In this document: one piece after another, positions 1 through 4,504 of the stretch | Layout of the letters: each line of letters opens with the position of its first letter | How positions within the stretch are numbered: the stretch's first letter is position 1 | Origin: JBKPFU01 sp046728975 | GTDB lineage: Bacteria > Actinomycetota > Thermoleophilia > Gaiellales > Gaiellaceae | Direction: 5' to 3' | DNA length: 5,537 nt | NCBI GenBank assembly: GCA_046728975.1 | Contig: JBKPFU010000050.1 | Location: forward strand, 1-5,537 | The notes under the pieces: model-generated | Databases searched by the model: none | What the model was told of the DNA's origin: nothing | Seen by the model: only the letters and a program-made list of their open reading frames with translations | Made by a program: the position numbers and the translations under genes

Positions 1-272
1 CCGAGCGGCTCGTAGAACAGCGGATAGCTATGCGGGCACGAGATCGCGGTGCGCTCGCCCGGGAGCGGTAGAGGGACCTCTTCGTAGGCATGATCGCGGT
101 AGCGAGGCGGGATGAAGTCCTCGCGACGGACGGTGAGCATTGCCCCGCCCAGGCGCTTGGAGCGAAGGAGCCCGCGCCGCCCGAGTTCTCCGACCTTCGC
201 TTCCCGCTCACGCCGCAGATCCTCGTCGCTCTTGACCGCTCGGCTCGGCGGCGGAATAACCCATCCGCTCAC
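1..272 (-). CDS. pcm: Protein-L-isoaspartate O-methyltransferase, N-terminal part (cut by window edge)
   Basis: Read from GTG at 272 towards position 1, this frame gives 90 codons without a stop and leaves the window before the end of the gene. The family uses S-adenosylmethionine to methylate isoaspartyl residues in damaged cytosolic proteins. Residues 49-90 carry the family's N-terminal signature: RREDFIPPRYRDHAYEE, then VPLPLPGERTAIS and CPHSYPLFYEPL. These correspond to the usual 'VPRexFVPxxxRxxAYEDxPLPIGxGQTIS' and the segment after it. The SAM-binding glycine motif would lie outside the window. An in-frame TGA at 309-311 lies upstream, and GTG 272 is the only start before ATG 140, which would remove the helical segment at residues 18-40 (DLRREREAKVGELGRRGLLR). 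No strong ribosome-binding site precedes the GTG. TAIS in place of TIS after a Gln, and CPHSY, are closer to archaeal-type members than to E. coli Pcm. The family call is firm; substrate specificity and the exact start are inferred. Confidence 0.82.
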   Translation of the reverse strand, partial: MSGWVIPPPSRAVKSDEDLRREREAKVGELGRRGLLRSKRLGGAMLTVRREDFIPPRYRDHAYEEVPLPLPGERTAISCPHSYPLFYEPL

Positions 273-283
273 AACAACTAGCC

Positions 284-331
284 GTTCTAGAGAACCGGAG
301 CCGACGGCTCAACACATGCGGACGTGTCCGG
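284..331. promoter_or_regulatory. Dyad-rich divergent intergenic region (candidate operator)
   Basis: Several dyads crowd the short gap between the minus-strand methyltransferase and the plus-strand phytase-like remnant. They are GTTCT-N2-AGAAC at 284-295, GAGCC-N3-GGCTC at 298-310 and GGAC-N2-GTCC at 320-329. CCGGA (295-299) and TCCGG (327-331) could pair across the last two. This could be an operator or a structured leader. No known regulator site is recognised, and in DNA this GC-rich some short dyads occur by chance. Confidence 0.25.
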
Positions 332-334
332 ATC

Positions 335-797
335 ATGGATCGCCTACTCGCAGCGCCCGCCACGGCGGCCGAAGACGGGGAGCCGACGCTCCTCGGCCGC
401 GCGATCCTGGCGTCGGACGCCTACCAGCCCGGGCCGCCCTCCGGGGCGTTCATCGCGCCCGACAACGGCGTGACGCCGCCATTTCCGGGGCAGCCAATCC
501 CCCGCTTCTCGGCCGTCCTCGACGCCGGGCATGGCGAGCCCTGGGCGATGCCCGATAACGGCTACGGGGGCGAAGACCAACTCCAGCGACTTCTTGCTCC
601 GCGTCTATCGGATCCAGCCGGATCCGTCGGGCCCGGCCTCGATCCCGAGCGGCTCCCGGTCGGCTGACGACGACCATTTCGTTGCCGAGGAGATCCGCTC
701 CGGGTTCGCCTGCGAAGTCGCGACGACGGCGCCCAAGACCCTGGCACGCGTCCATCGTCGAGATCCGATCGGGCCTACAGCACCCGAGGACACCTGA
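335..797 (+). pseudogene. Phytase-like esterase family protein, frameshifted and truncated remnant
   Basis: From ATG 335 the frame encodes a segment typical of the 'esterase-like activity of phytase' family, which are secreted beta-propeller-like proteins. The matching pieces are LLGRAILASDAYQPGPPSG, then FPGQPIPRFSAVLDAGHGE and PWAMPDNGYG (to about residue 78). Family members continue with GAKxNSxDFLLRxYRIxPD. That text is present (GAKTNSSDFLLRVYRIQPD) but in the next frame, starting at base 570. Removing one G from the run at 566-570 restores a single reading frame. Uncorrected, the first frame stops at 665-667; the second runs to TGA 795-797. After about base 634 neither frame, nor the third, shows more of the family, whereas members are usually well over 300 residues. 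The usual signal peptide is also missing. So the locus is broken by a frameshift and also lacks most of the gene. A sequencing error could explain the extra G but not the missing remainder. Confidence 0.68.
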
Positions 798-809
798 CCG
801 AATGGGTCG

Positions 810-1583
810 TCAAGCGCGCGCGGCGGTTCGCAGGCGGGCGATGGAGTGGCGGATGATGCGCGAGGTCTGCATCTGCGAGACGCCGATGCGTTGGCCGATC
901 TCTCGCTGGGTGAGGTCGTCTTCGAAGCGCAGGCGCAGCACCAGGCGCTCGCGCGGGGTGACCGCGGGCAGCAGTTGGGCGAGCGTGGCGCGGTCCTCGG
1001 CCAGGTCGAAGCCCTGCTCGGTGCTGGCGACGGTGTCGCCGAGCGTGACGCCGGCCTCGTCCTCGCCGGCGCGCGGGGTCTCCAGCGACGTCGCGCGGTA
1101 GGCGCCGGAGGCCTGCAGCGCCTCGAGCACCTGCTCCTCGGTGGCCGCGGCGGCGCGCGCGATCTCCGCCACGGTGGGCTGGCGGTGCAGGTCGCCGGAC
1201 AGCGCGACGACGTTCTTGTCCACGCGCAGCGCAAGCTCCTGCAGGCCGCGGGACACGCGCACCGACCACGTGCGGTCGCGCAGGTAGCGCCTGATCTCAC
1301 CCACCATGGTCGGCACGGCGTAGCTGGAGAACGCGACGCCGCGGCTGAGGTCGAAGCGATCGATCGCCTTCAGGAGCCCCAGGCAGGCGACCTGGAAGAG
1401 ATCGTCGACCGGCTCCCCGGTGTGCTGGTAGCGGCGCGCCAGGGCGCGCGCGAGGGGCAGGAAGCGCTCCACGAGCATGTCGCGGTCGACCGGGTCACGC
1501 CGCTCGAGGTAGCGCTCAAGCAGCGCCCGGTCGGCGCGCAGGCGCCCCGCGCCACACCGTCGCTTGCGCACCGGGGAACTCAC
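810..1583 (-). CDS. SigB/SigF/SigG-type alternative RNA polymerase sigma factor
   Basis: This 257-residue protein has the size and layout of group 3 stress/sporulation sigma factors, which direct RNA polymerase to alternative promoters. Region 2 spans about residues 35-108, including DLFQVACLGLLKAIDRFD (core binding, 61-78) and YAVPTMVGEIRRYLRDR (88-104, -10 recognition). Region 3 covers about 110-165. Region 4 spans about 203-252, with the -35-recognising helix-turn-helix in LTQREIGQRIGVSQMQTSRI (224-243). The frame is open upstream to 1754. GTG 1583 is chosen because an AGGA lies 7 nt before it, the resulting length fits the family, and the 57 extra upstream residues are low-complexity and unlike any sigma-factor domain. 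Relatives are usually controlled by an anti-sigma kinase and its antagonist, often encoded next door, but none is seen here. The next gene towards lower coordinates is the plus-strand phytase-like remnant, which converges with it. Family assignment is firm; which stress it answers cannot be told. Confidence 0.92.
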   Translation of the reverse strand: MSSPVRKRRCGAGRLRADRALLERYLERRDPVDRDMLVERFLPLARALARRYQHTGEPVDDLFQVACLGLLKAIDRFDLSRGVAFSSYAVPTMVGEIRRYLRDRTWSVRVSRGLQELALRVDKNVVALSGDLHRQPTVAEIARAAAATEEQVLEALQASGAYRATSLETPRAGEDEAGVTLGDTVASTEQGFDLAEDRATLAQLLPAVTPRERLVLRLRFEDDLTQREIGQRIGVSQMQTSRIIRHSIARLRTAARA

Positions 1584-2079
1584 CTGCCGTTCCTGGAGGA
1601 TCGCCGTCGGTTCACCGCAACCAAAGGCCCGGGCGGGAGGGTGGACCGCGGCTGCGTGGTCAGCGCTCAAGGCCTCCTCGCCCTCAGTGGCGGGTCGCAC
1701 GGCGAGCAGGGCGAGGGGCCCAACCGGCGCATCGGCTGGCCCCGCGAGTCTCAATCGTTGGCCTTGAGCTCCACGCCTCGGCGCGAGTGCGCTTCGGTGA
1801 CCTTCGGGCTTCAGGCTGACGTCCCACGCGCAGGGCCAGCTCGAGTACCCACGATACTCCTCTGGAGACGGGCGTCGAGGGCTCGATTCGGCCTGCTTCT
1901 GGAGGCGTCAAGCCGACTGGCCGTCGGGCGCGGCGGTCGGCTCAAACGAACGCGGGACGCGACGGCGACGCGGCGCGCACCCTCCCCGTTGAAGCGCGCA
2001 AACAGTGCTTGTCGGGTCGGCGTAGGATGACGTTGTCAACACCAAAGTGGGGCCGCGCGGTTGCACCGGCTCGGCTCCC
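1584..2079. other. Region without a confident gene (about 500 bp)
   Basis: Reading frames on both strands here have the biased composition of antisense or out-of-frame GC-rich DNA and no recognisable domain. The part next to the sigma gene (1584-1754) continues its frame but is probably untranslated leader. A GGGTAC at 1850-1845 on the minus strand resembles the -10 of SigB/SigF-type promoters, with GTCTCC 13 nt upstream as a poor -35; this is too weak to call. TAGGAT at 2023-2028 could be a -10 for the small gene downstream, but no -35 is seen. Confidence 0.5.
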
Positions 2080-2304
2080 ATGCGACTCACGTTCTGCCAT
2101 CGGCGGCGCCCCAAGCGCCCCTTCGAGGACTCGGACCTCGCGGTGGCGCAGTTTGTCTTCCTCACCGCCGCCGTGCGTCTCTGGCACGCGCTGGACGAGA
2201 ACGACGAGAGGTCTCTGACCAGGGCCCTGAACCGCTTCGACCGGACGGCCGCCAGCTACGTCGACGCCCTCGAAAAGGCCAGAGAGAGAGCGAGGAAGCC
2301 ATGA
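2080..2304 (+). CDS. Small hypothetical protein, 74 residues
   Basis: I do not recognise this gene. Its codons have G or C at nearly every third position from about base 2095 to the stop, as expected for a real gene here, and the competing frames do not. The product begins with a basic stretch (CHRRRPKRP, residues 6-14). It continues as a probably helical segment with a hydrophobic patch (LAVAQFVFLTAAVRLWHAL, 20-38) and ends in a charged amphipathic helix (residues 43-73, rich in Arg, Glu and Ala). ATG 2080 is preferred; GTG 2047 would add 11 residues of poorer composition. Neither start has a good ribosome-binding site. The TGA overlaps the ATG of a 29-codon frame (2301-2390) by 4 nt. The protein looks cytosolic and all-helical; no function can be given. 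Confidence 0.55.
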   Translation: MRLTFCHRRRPKRPFEDSDLAVAQFVFLTAAVRLWHALDENDERSLTRALNRFDRTAASYVDALEKARERARKP

Positions 2305-2390
2305 CGGCGCCGGCCGCGAGACGTGGGGTGGTGGAGGCGGGTGCGAAGCGGGGTGGGTCCGACCGCCTCGGCTGGGGGCCGTGGCGATGA
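2301..2390 (+). CDS. Possible 29-residue peptide overlapping the preceding stop
   Basis: ATG 2301 shares an ATGA overlap with the stop of the 74-residue gene and follows a purine-rich GAGGAAG. The arrangement is typical of translational coupling. The product (starting MTAPAARRGVVEAGAKRGG) is basic, glycine-rich and matches nothing I know. Codon third positions are G- or C-rich, but over 29 codons this proves little. It could be chance. Confidence 0.2.
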   Translation: MTAPAARRGVVEAGAKRGGSDRLGWGPWR

Positions 2391-2467
2391 TGCGGGCGCC
2401 GGAGCCCGACCATCACCCCGCGTGCTGCGCTGGTCGCGCCGGCGCCGACGCGAACGGTCGTCGCCTC

Positions 2468-2496
2468 TCGACCACGAGGACGACCGGCCGTAGGGT
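2468..2496 (+). promoter_or_regulatory. Candidate housekeeping promoter of the decapeptide-repeat gene
   Basis: TCGACC (2468-2473) and TAGGGT (2491-2496) are separated by exactly 17 nt. They match the -35 and -10 consensus of the main actinobacterial sigma factor at four and three positions. Transcription would begin near 2503 and leave a leader of about 28 nt that holds a clear ribosome-binding site. The prediction is by eye. Confidence 0.35.
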
Positions 2497-2530
2497 CGCT
2501 CGCGTAGCCCGTTCGCGAAAGGAGTGCCCG

Positions 2531-3163
2531 ATGTCTGGGACAAGCGTCCCGCTGCCCTCGCCCGCGATGGCCGTGGCTCTCTGCGCGCTGTTCGTGGCGC
2601 TGGGAGGCGCGTCGTACGCGCTCACGCTGCCGCACGACAGTGTCGGACCGAGGCAGCTGCGGGCGCGCGCGGTGACCTCGACGAAGCTCGGCACCGGCGC
2701 CGTGACCGCGCGAGCGCTCCGCGACGGCGCGGTCAGCGGGCGCAAGATCGCGTCCGGGAGCGTGCTCGCGTCCGATCTCGGCGGCGGGTCGGTGCGGACC
2801 GCGGCGCTGGCCAACGGGGCGGTGACCGAAGCTAAGCTCGCGCCGGATTCCGTCACGGCAGCGCAGCTCAGCCTCCCCGTCGTGTCCGTCCAGGCGTTCT
2901 CCGCGGTGCTGCCCGCCAACCAGCCGGGATTTCGTCTGATCGGCGCCACGTGCCAGCCCGGGCAACGAGTCGTAGGCGGAGGCGGCGGCTGGGTCACCGG
3001 GAGCTCAGTCGACGCGGTCGGCTTCGGCGTCGTGGCGGGCAGCCGCCCGACGCCGCCCACGGTGGGGACGGACAGCCAGAACGGGTGGGAGGTGTATGGC
3101 ACCGACGCACCCCATCCGATCGACCGGCGCCTTATGGTCGTCGCGATCTGCATCGCGACCTGA
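2531..3163 (+). CDS. Exported or membrane-anchored decapeptide-repeat protein, 210 residues
   Basis: The start is ATG 2531, with GAAAGGAG at 2517-2524 and a 6-nt spacer. Residues 12-31 (AMAVALCALFVALGGASYAL) form one hydrophobic helix that acts as a signal peptide or N-terminal anchor, so the rest lies outside the membrane. Residues 36-115 are eight uninterrupted ten-residue repeats with the pattern [D/G/R]-[S/A]-V-x4-[L/I]-x2, for example DSVGPRQLRA, GAVTARALRD and DSVTAAQLSL. Residues 116-210 form a compact C-terminal domain with GATCQPGQRVVGGGGGW (138-154), the segment GWEVYGTDAP (185-194) and a final VVAICIAT. Cys141 and Cys207 could form a disulfide. The same plan (anchor, 'NSV/GSV' repeats, C-terminal TCPxGxxxVGGG...GW...C domain) recurs in proteins of unknown function in soil actinobacteria, and similar ten-residue repeats occur in phage tail fibres. 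A surface stalk role is inference. Third positions are strongly G or C, with no sign of damage. Confidence 0.85.
   Translation: MSGTSVPLPSPAMAVALCALFVALGGASYALTLPHDSVGPRQLRARAVTSTKLGTGAVTARALRDGAVSGRKIASGSVLASDLGGGSVRTAALANGAVTEAKLAPDSVTAAQLSLPVVSVQAFSAVLPANQPGFRLIGATCQPGQRVVGGGGGWVTGSSVDAVGFGVVAGSRPTPPTVGTDSQNGWEVYGTDAPHPIDRRLMVVAICIAT
2636..2875 (+). repeat. Eight in-frame 30-bp coding repeats (decapeptide array)
   Basis: Units begin at 2636, 2666, 2696, 2726, 2756, 2786, 2816 and 2846, with no insertions or deletions. Conservation is at protein level: small residue, Val at position 3 and Leu/Ile at position 8. The DNA has diverged at most other positions. This is an old protein repeat under selection, not a recent tandem duplication. 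Confidence 0.8.
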
Positions 3164-3166
3164 CGG

Positions 3167-3187
3167 CAGTGCGGTGATGTCGCACTG
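3167..3187 (+). terminator. Stem-loop just after the decapeptide-repeat gene
   Basis: CAGTGCG (3167-3173) and CGCACTG (3181-3187) form a perfect 7-bp stem with a 7-nt loop, three bases past the TGA. No T run follows, so it may protect the mRNA 3' end or help the stronger hairpin at 3247-3277 rather than terminate alone. Confidence 0.35.
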
Positions 3188-3246
3188 ATCCGCCACCGCC
3201 ATCCAGGCCGACGGCTTCCACAGCGAGCTCGCCGCCCGGCGCACGT

Positions 3247-3280
3247 GCCCAGCGGCGTGCGCGGAATGCCGCTGGGTTCT
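3247..3280 (+). terminator. GC-rich hairpin, probable (bidirectional) terminator
   Basis: CCCAGCGGC (3248-3256) pairs perfectly with GCCGCTGGG (3268-3276) around an 11-nt loop. A G-T wobble (3247/3277) extends the stem to 10 bp, and TTCT follows on the plus strand. It lies between the decapeptide-repeat gene and the converging minus-strand small membrane-protein locus whose stop is at 3279-3281, so it could serve both. A short T tract is usual for actinobacterial terminators. Confidence 0.5.
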
Positions 3281-3556
3281 AGGGAGGGCTGGGGCTATTA
3301 CCCGCGGTTGCGAAAGAAGACCAGTAGATGACGACAAGAACGACCCAGCCCATCACCATCGCTGCCACCAAGACAACGGGGGAGTGCCCGTCGTCCCTCC
3401 CGCGGCGCAGAAGCGCTCCGCAGCCGCGACGGGACCGCCGGTAGGACAGTCGGAGCGCTCCCGCGCTTGCTGCTGCTCTTCGACCTGGGCGGCGAGGAGC
3501 AGGGCGGCGTGTGAGCGCTCCGGACGGCTCGCGCGCAGAGCGATCTGTGCAGGCAC
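3279..3556 (-). pseudogene. Possible decayed small cysteine-containing membrane protein (frameshifted)
   Basis: Two adjoining minus-strand frames look like halves of one protein. From GTG 3556 the first gives about 60 residues with high G/C third positions. It has a Gln/Glu-rich helix (LLLAAQVEEQQQARERSD) followed by CPTGG and FCAAGG, which resemble the two CxxCG knuckles of a zinc ribbon with the second Cys of each replaced by Gly. It then stops at 3353-3355. The next frame encodes an unmistakable membrane helix (HSPVVLVAAMVMGWVVLVVI, then YWSSFATAG) and ends with TAG at 3279-3281, but has no plausible start of its own. Restoring one base near 3385-3395 would join them into a zinc-ribbon plus single-helix protein of about 92 residues. 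The hairpin at 3247-3277 sits directly behind its stop. Alternatively both segments are chance frames. Function is unknown. Confidence 0.3.
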
Positions 3557-3608
3557 GTCGAGCCTGAGGGATCGATCGCGCGGCCCCTGCTAGCGTCGTG
3601 TGCGTACG

Positions 3609-3690
3609 GTCGGGTGCCGCCCGACGCCGGCGCTGTCAGCGCCCGCAGTCGTTGCCATCGGCGCACCCCTCGGCGATCGCAGCAGGCAAC
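3609..3690 (+). promoter_or_regulatory. Structured 5' leader of the cold-shock gene (three stem-loops)
   Basis: Three perfect-armed stems lie in series before the ribosome-binding site. GTCGGG (3609-3614) pairs with CCCGAC (3620-3625), GGCGCT (3629-3634) with AGCGCC (3638-3643), and GTTGCC (3651-3656) with GGCAAC (3685-3690). Cold-shock mRNAs of other bacteria carry long structured leaders that change fold with temperature. Whether this one does is inference. TAGCGT at 3591-3596 is a possible -10 element, without a good -35. Confidence 0.4.
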
Positions 3691-3705
3691 GCCGCGGAGG
3701 GCCTT

Positions 3706-3909
3706 ATGCCCACGGGAACTGTTAAGTGGTTCAGCGACGAGAAGGGCTTCGGGTTCATTACGCCGGACGAGCCTGGCAAGGATGTGTTCGTCCATCACTC
3801 CGGGATCACCGCCGAGGGCTATCGCTCGCTGCCGGAGGGCGCACGCGTCAGCTATGAGTCCGAGGTCGGCGAGAAGGGCCCGAAGGCGGTCAATGTCAAG
3901 GTCATCTGA
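3706..3909 (+). CDS. Cold-shock domain protein (CspA family), 67 residues
   Basis: This is a complete single cold-shock domain of the usual 65-70 residues. Such OB-fold proteins bind single-stranded RNA and DNA in the cytoplasm and keep mRNAs unfolded, in cold or in normal growth. The opening GTVKWFSDEKGFGFITP (4-20) contains RNP1 (KGFGFI, 13-18). RNP2 is VFVHHS (28-33), where many relatives have VFVHFS or VFVHYS. The later SLPEGARVSYE (41-51) and GPKAVNVKVI (58-67) are also typical. The start is ATG 3706, with GGAGG at 3696-3700. The frame is open upstream to 3598, but those codons form the structured leader and would put a basic, nonhomologous tail in front of the domain. Two small genes follow at 4-nt and 5-nt gaps, so this is probably the first gene of an operon. 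The family is certain; whether expression is cold-induced is not shown. Confidence 0.96.
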   Translation: MPTGTVKWFSDEKGFGFITPDEPGKDVFVHHSGITAEGYRSLPEGARVSYESEVGEKGPKAVNVKVI

Positions 3910-3913
3910 GGCG

Positions 3914-4078
3914 ATGGCGCGCCGCAGTCAGAGCGAGCGCGCGGCCGAGCGGCGCCGGCAGAAGCTCGAGCAGGTCCGGGTGCAGCTTCGCAAGGGGTCG
4001 CTCACCGTCCGCCAGATGACTCCCGAGGAGCGCGCTCGCTGGGCTCGCCCCTCGGCTCGTCGGCCGCCTCGGGGCTGA
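3914..4078 (+). CDS. Small basic protein downstream of the cold-shock gene, 54 residues
   Basis: I cannot assign a family. ATG 3914 lies 4 nt after the cold-shock gene's TGA, so translation is probably coupled; GAGG at 3908-3911 is too close to act well alone. The product is very basic: ARRSQSERAAERRRQKLEQV (2-21) should form a positively charged helix. VRVQLRKGSLTVRQMTPEER (21-40) follows, with a proline-initiated second helix at TPEERARW, and the tail is Arg/Pro-rich. Such composition suits RNA binding, which would match the upstream gene; that is inference. Third-position G/C is high and no other frame competes. The gene could extend upstream only by overlapping the cold-shock gene. Confidence 0.6.
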   Translation: MARRSQSERAAERRRQKLEQVRVQLRKGSLTVRQMTPEERARWARPSARRPPRG

Positions 4079-4083
4079 GCTGC

Positions 4084-4266
4084 ATGGCGGCCAGGAAGCC
4101 CTCGCTGGCCGAGCTGCAGGTGGTCGCCGAGCACGCTGCCCTGCGTGTCGCGATCTACTGTCGCAGGACGTGCCTGGGGCGCGGCGAGCCGCGGCGCCTG
4201 GCCGAGCTCGAGCGCATCGCCGAGGGCGCGGCTGACCGACTGCGCCGCGCACGAAGAGCGGATTAG
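4084..4266 (+). CDS. Small helical hypothetical protein, third gene of the cold-shock operon, 60 residues
   Basis: This unrecognised gene starts with ATG 4084, 5 nt after the previous stop, and ends with TAG at 4264-4266. The product appears entirely helical: LAELQVVAEHAALRVAIYCR (8-27), a turn around CLGRGEP (30-36), then RRLAELERIAEGAADRLRRA (37-56). It reads as a helical hairpin with heptad-like Leu/Ala spacing. Cys26 and Cys30 are separated by three residues, but no further metal ligands are seen. Codon composition matches a real gene. Its place behind the cold-shock gene suggests co-transcription. Confidence 0.58.
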   Translation: MAARKPSLAELQVVAEHAALRVAIYCRRTCLGRGEPRRLAELERIAEGAADRLRRARRAD

Positions 4267-4335
4267 GCGCCGCCACGCCGACGCGAATCACGACGAGAAG
4301 TCGCTCGGAGCGCGGCGACGGGCTGCGGGTTGATC

Positions 4336-4360
4336 GCGGTCGACCGACCGCTTGCTTCCT
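4336..4360 (+). terminator. Weak terminator-like hairpin after the cold-shock operon
   Basis: GCGGTC (4336-4341) and GACCGC (4346-4351) pair perfectly around a GACC loop and are followed by TTGCTTCCT. The stem is short and the T tract interrupted. Its place about 70 nt after the last gene of the operon is the main support. Confidence 0.3.
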
Positions 4361-4412
4361 CGGTCAGCCAAGCGTCCAATCCACTTCGCGGCGGGTCGGC
4401 GAGTCAGCCGCC

Positions 4413-4436
4413 CAGCGCCTCCTAGAAGGGGCGCTG
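4413..4436. terminator. Second hairpin in the 4267-4504 gap
   Basis: CAGCGCCTC (4413-4421) pairs with GGGGCGCTG (4428-4436), with one G-T pair, around a 6-nt CTAGAA loop. No T run follows on either strand. It could end readthrough from the cold-shock operon or be part of a leader for the next gene. Confidence 0.3.
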
Positions 4437-4504
4437 AGTCGACGTACTGGGGGCGACGGCTCTGGTCGGCGTACGTGGGTGGCCCGCGACTACGCTCGGT
4501 TCTT

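Noticed and set aside
284..295. LexA (SOS) box
   Set aside because: The dyad is GTTC-N4-GAAC, the inverse order of the actinobacterial GAAC-N4-GTTC box.
112..558. Plus-strand frame of 148 codons
   Set aside because: Arg/Ser/Pro-rich text overlapping the methyltransferase on one strand and the phytase-like remnant in another frame, both of which have family matches.
1845..1869. SigB/SigF-type autoregulatory promoter on the minus strand (GGGTAC)
   Set aside because: The -35 (GTCTCC) is poor and the site is about 260 nt from the chosen start, so chance is likely.
846..2030. Long plus-strand frame (394 codons) opposite the sigma gene
   Set aside because: It is the antisense of the sigma factor: repetitive Arg/Gly/Ala/Leu text, no domain, and it ends in noncoding DNA.
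2636..2875. CRISPR-like regular spacing (30 bp)
   Set aside because: The repeats are in-frame protein units with degenerate DNA and no spacers; the 27-bp RTX units are likewise coding.
2162..2965. Minus-strand frames under the small gene and the decapeptide-repeat gene
   Set aside because: Their composition is that of antisense reading; the plus-strand gene has a ribosome-binding site, a signal peptide and ordered repeats.
3598..3705. Upstream extension of the cold-shock frame to GTG 3598
   Set aside because: It adds a basic tail absent from the family and removes the well-placed GGAGG ahead of ATG 3706.
3298..3798. Minus-strand frame of 166 codons over the cold-shock leader
   Set aside because: It overlaps the certain cold-shock gene and its leader and encodes low-complexity Arg/Ser/Pro text.
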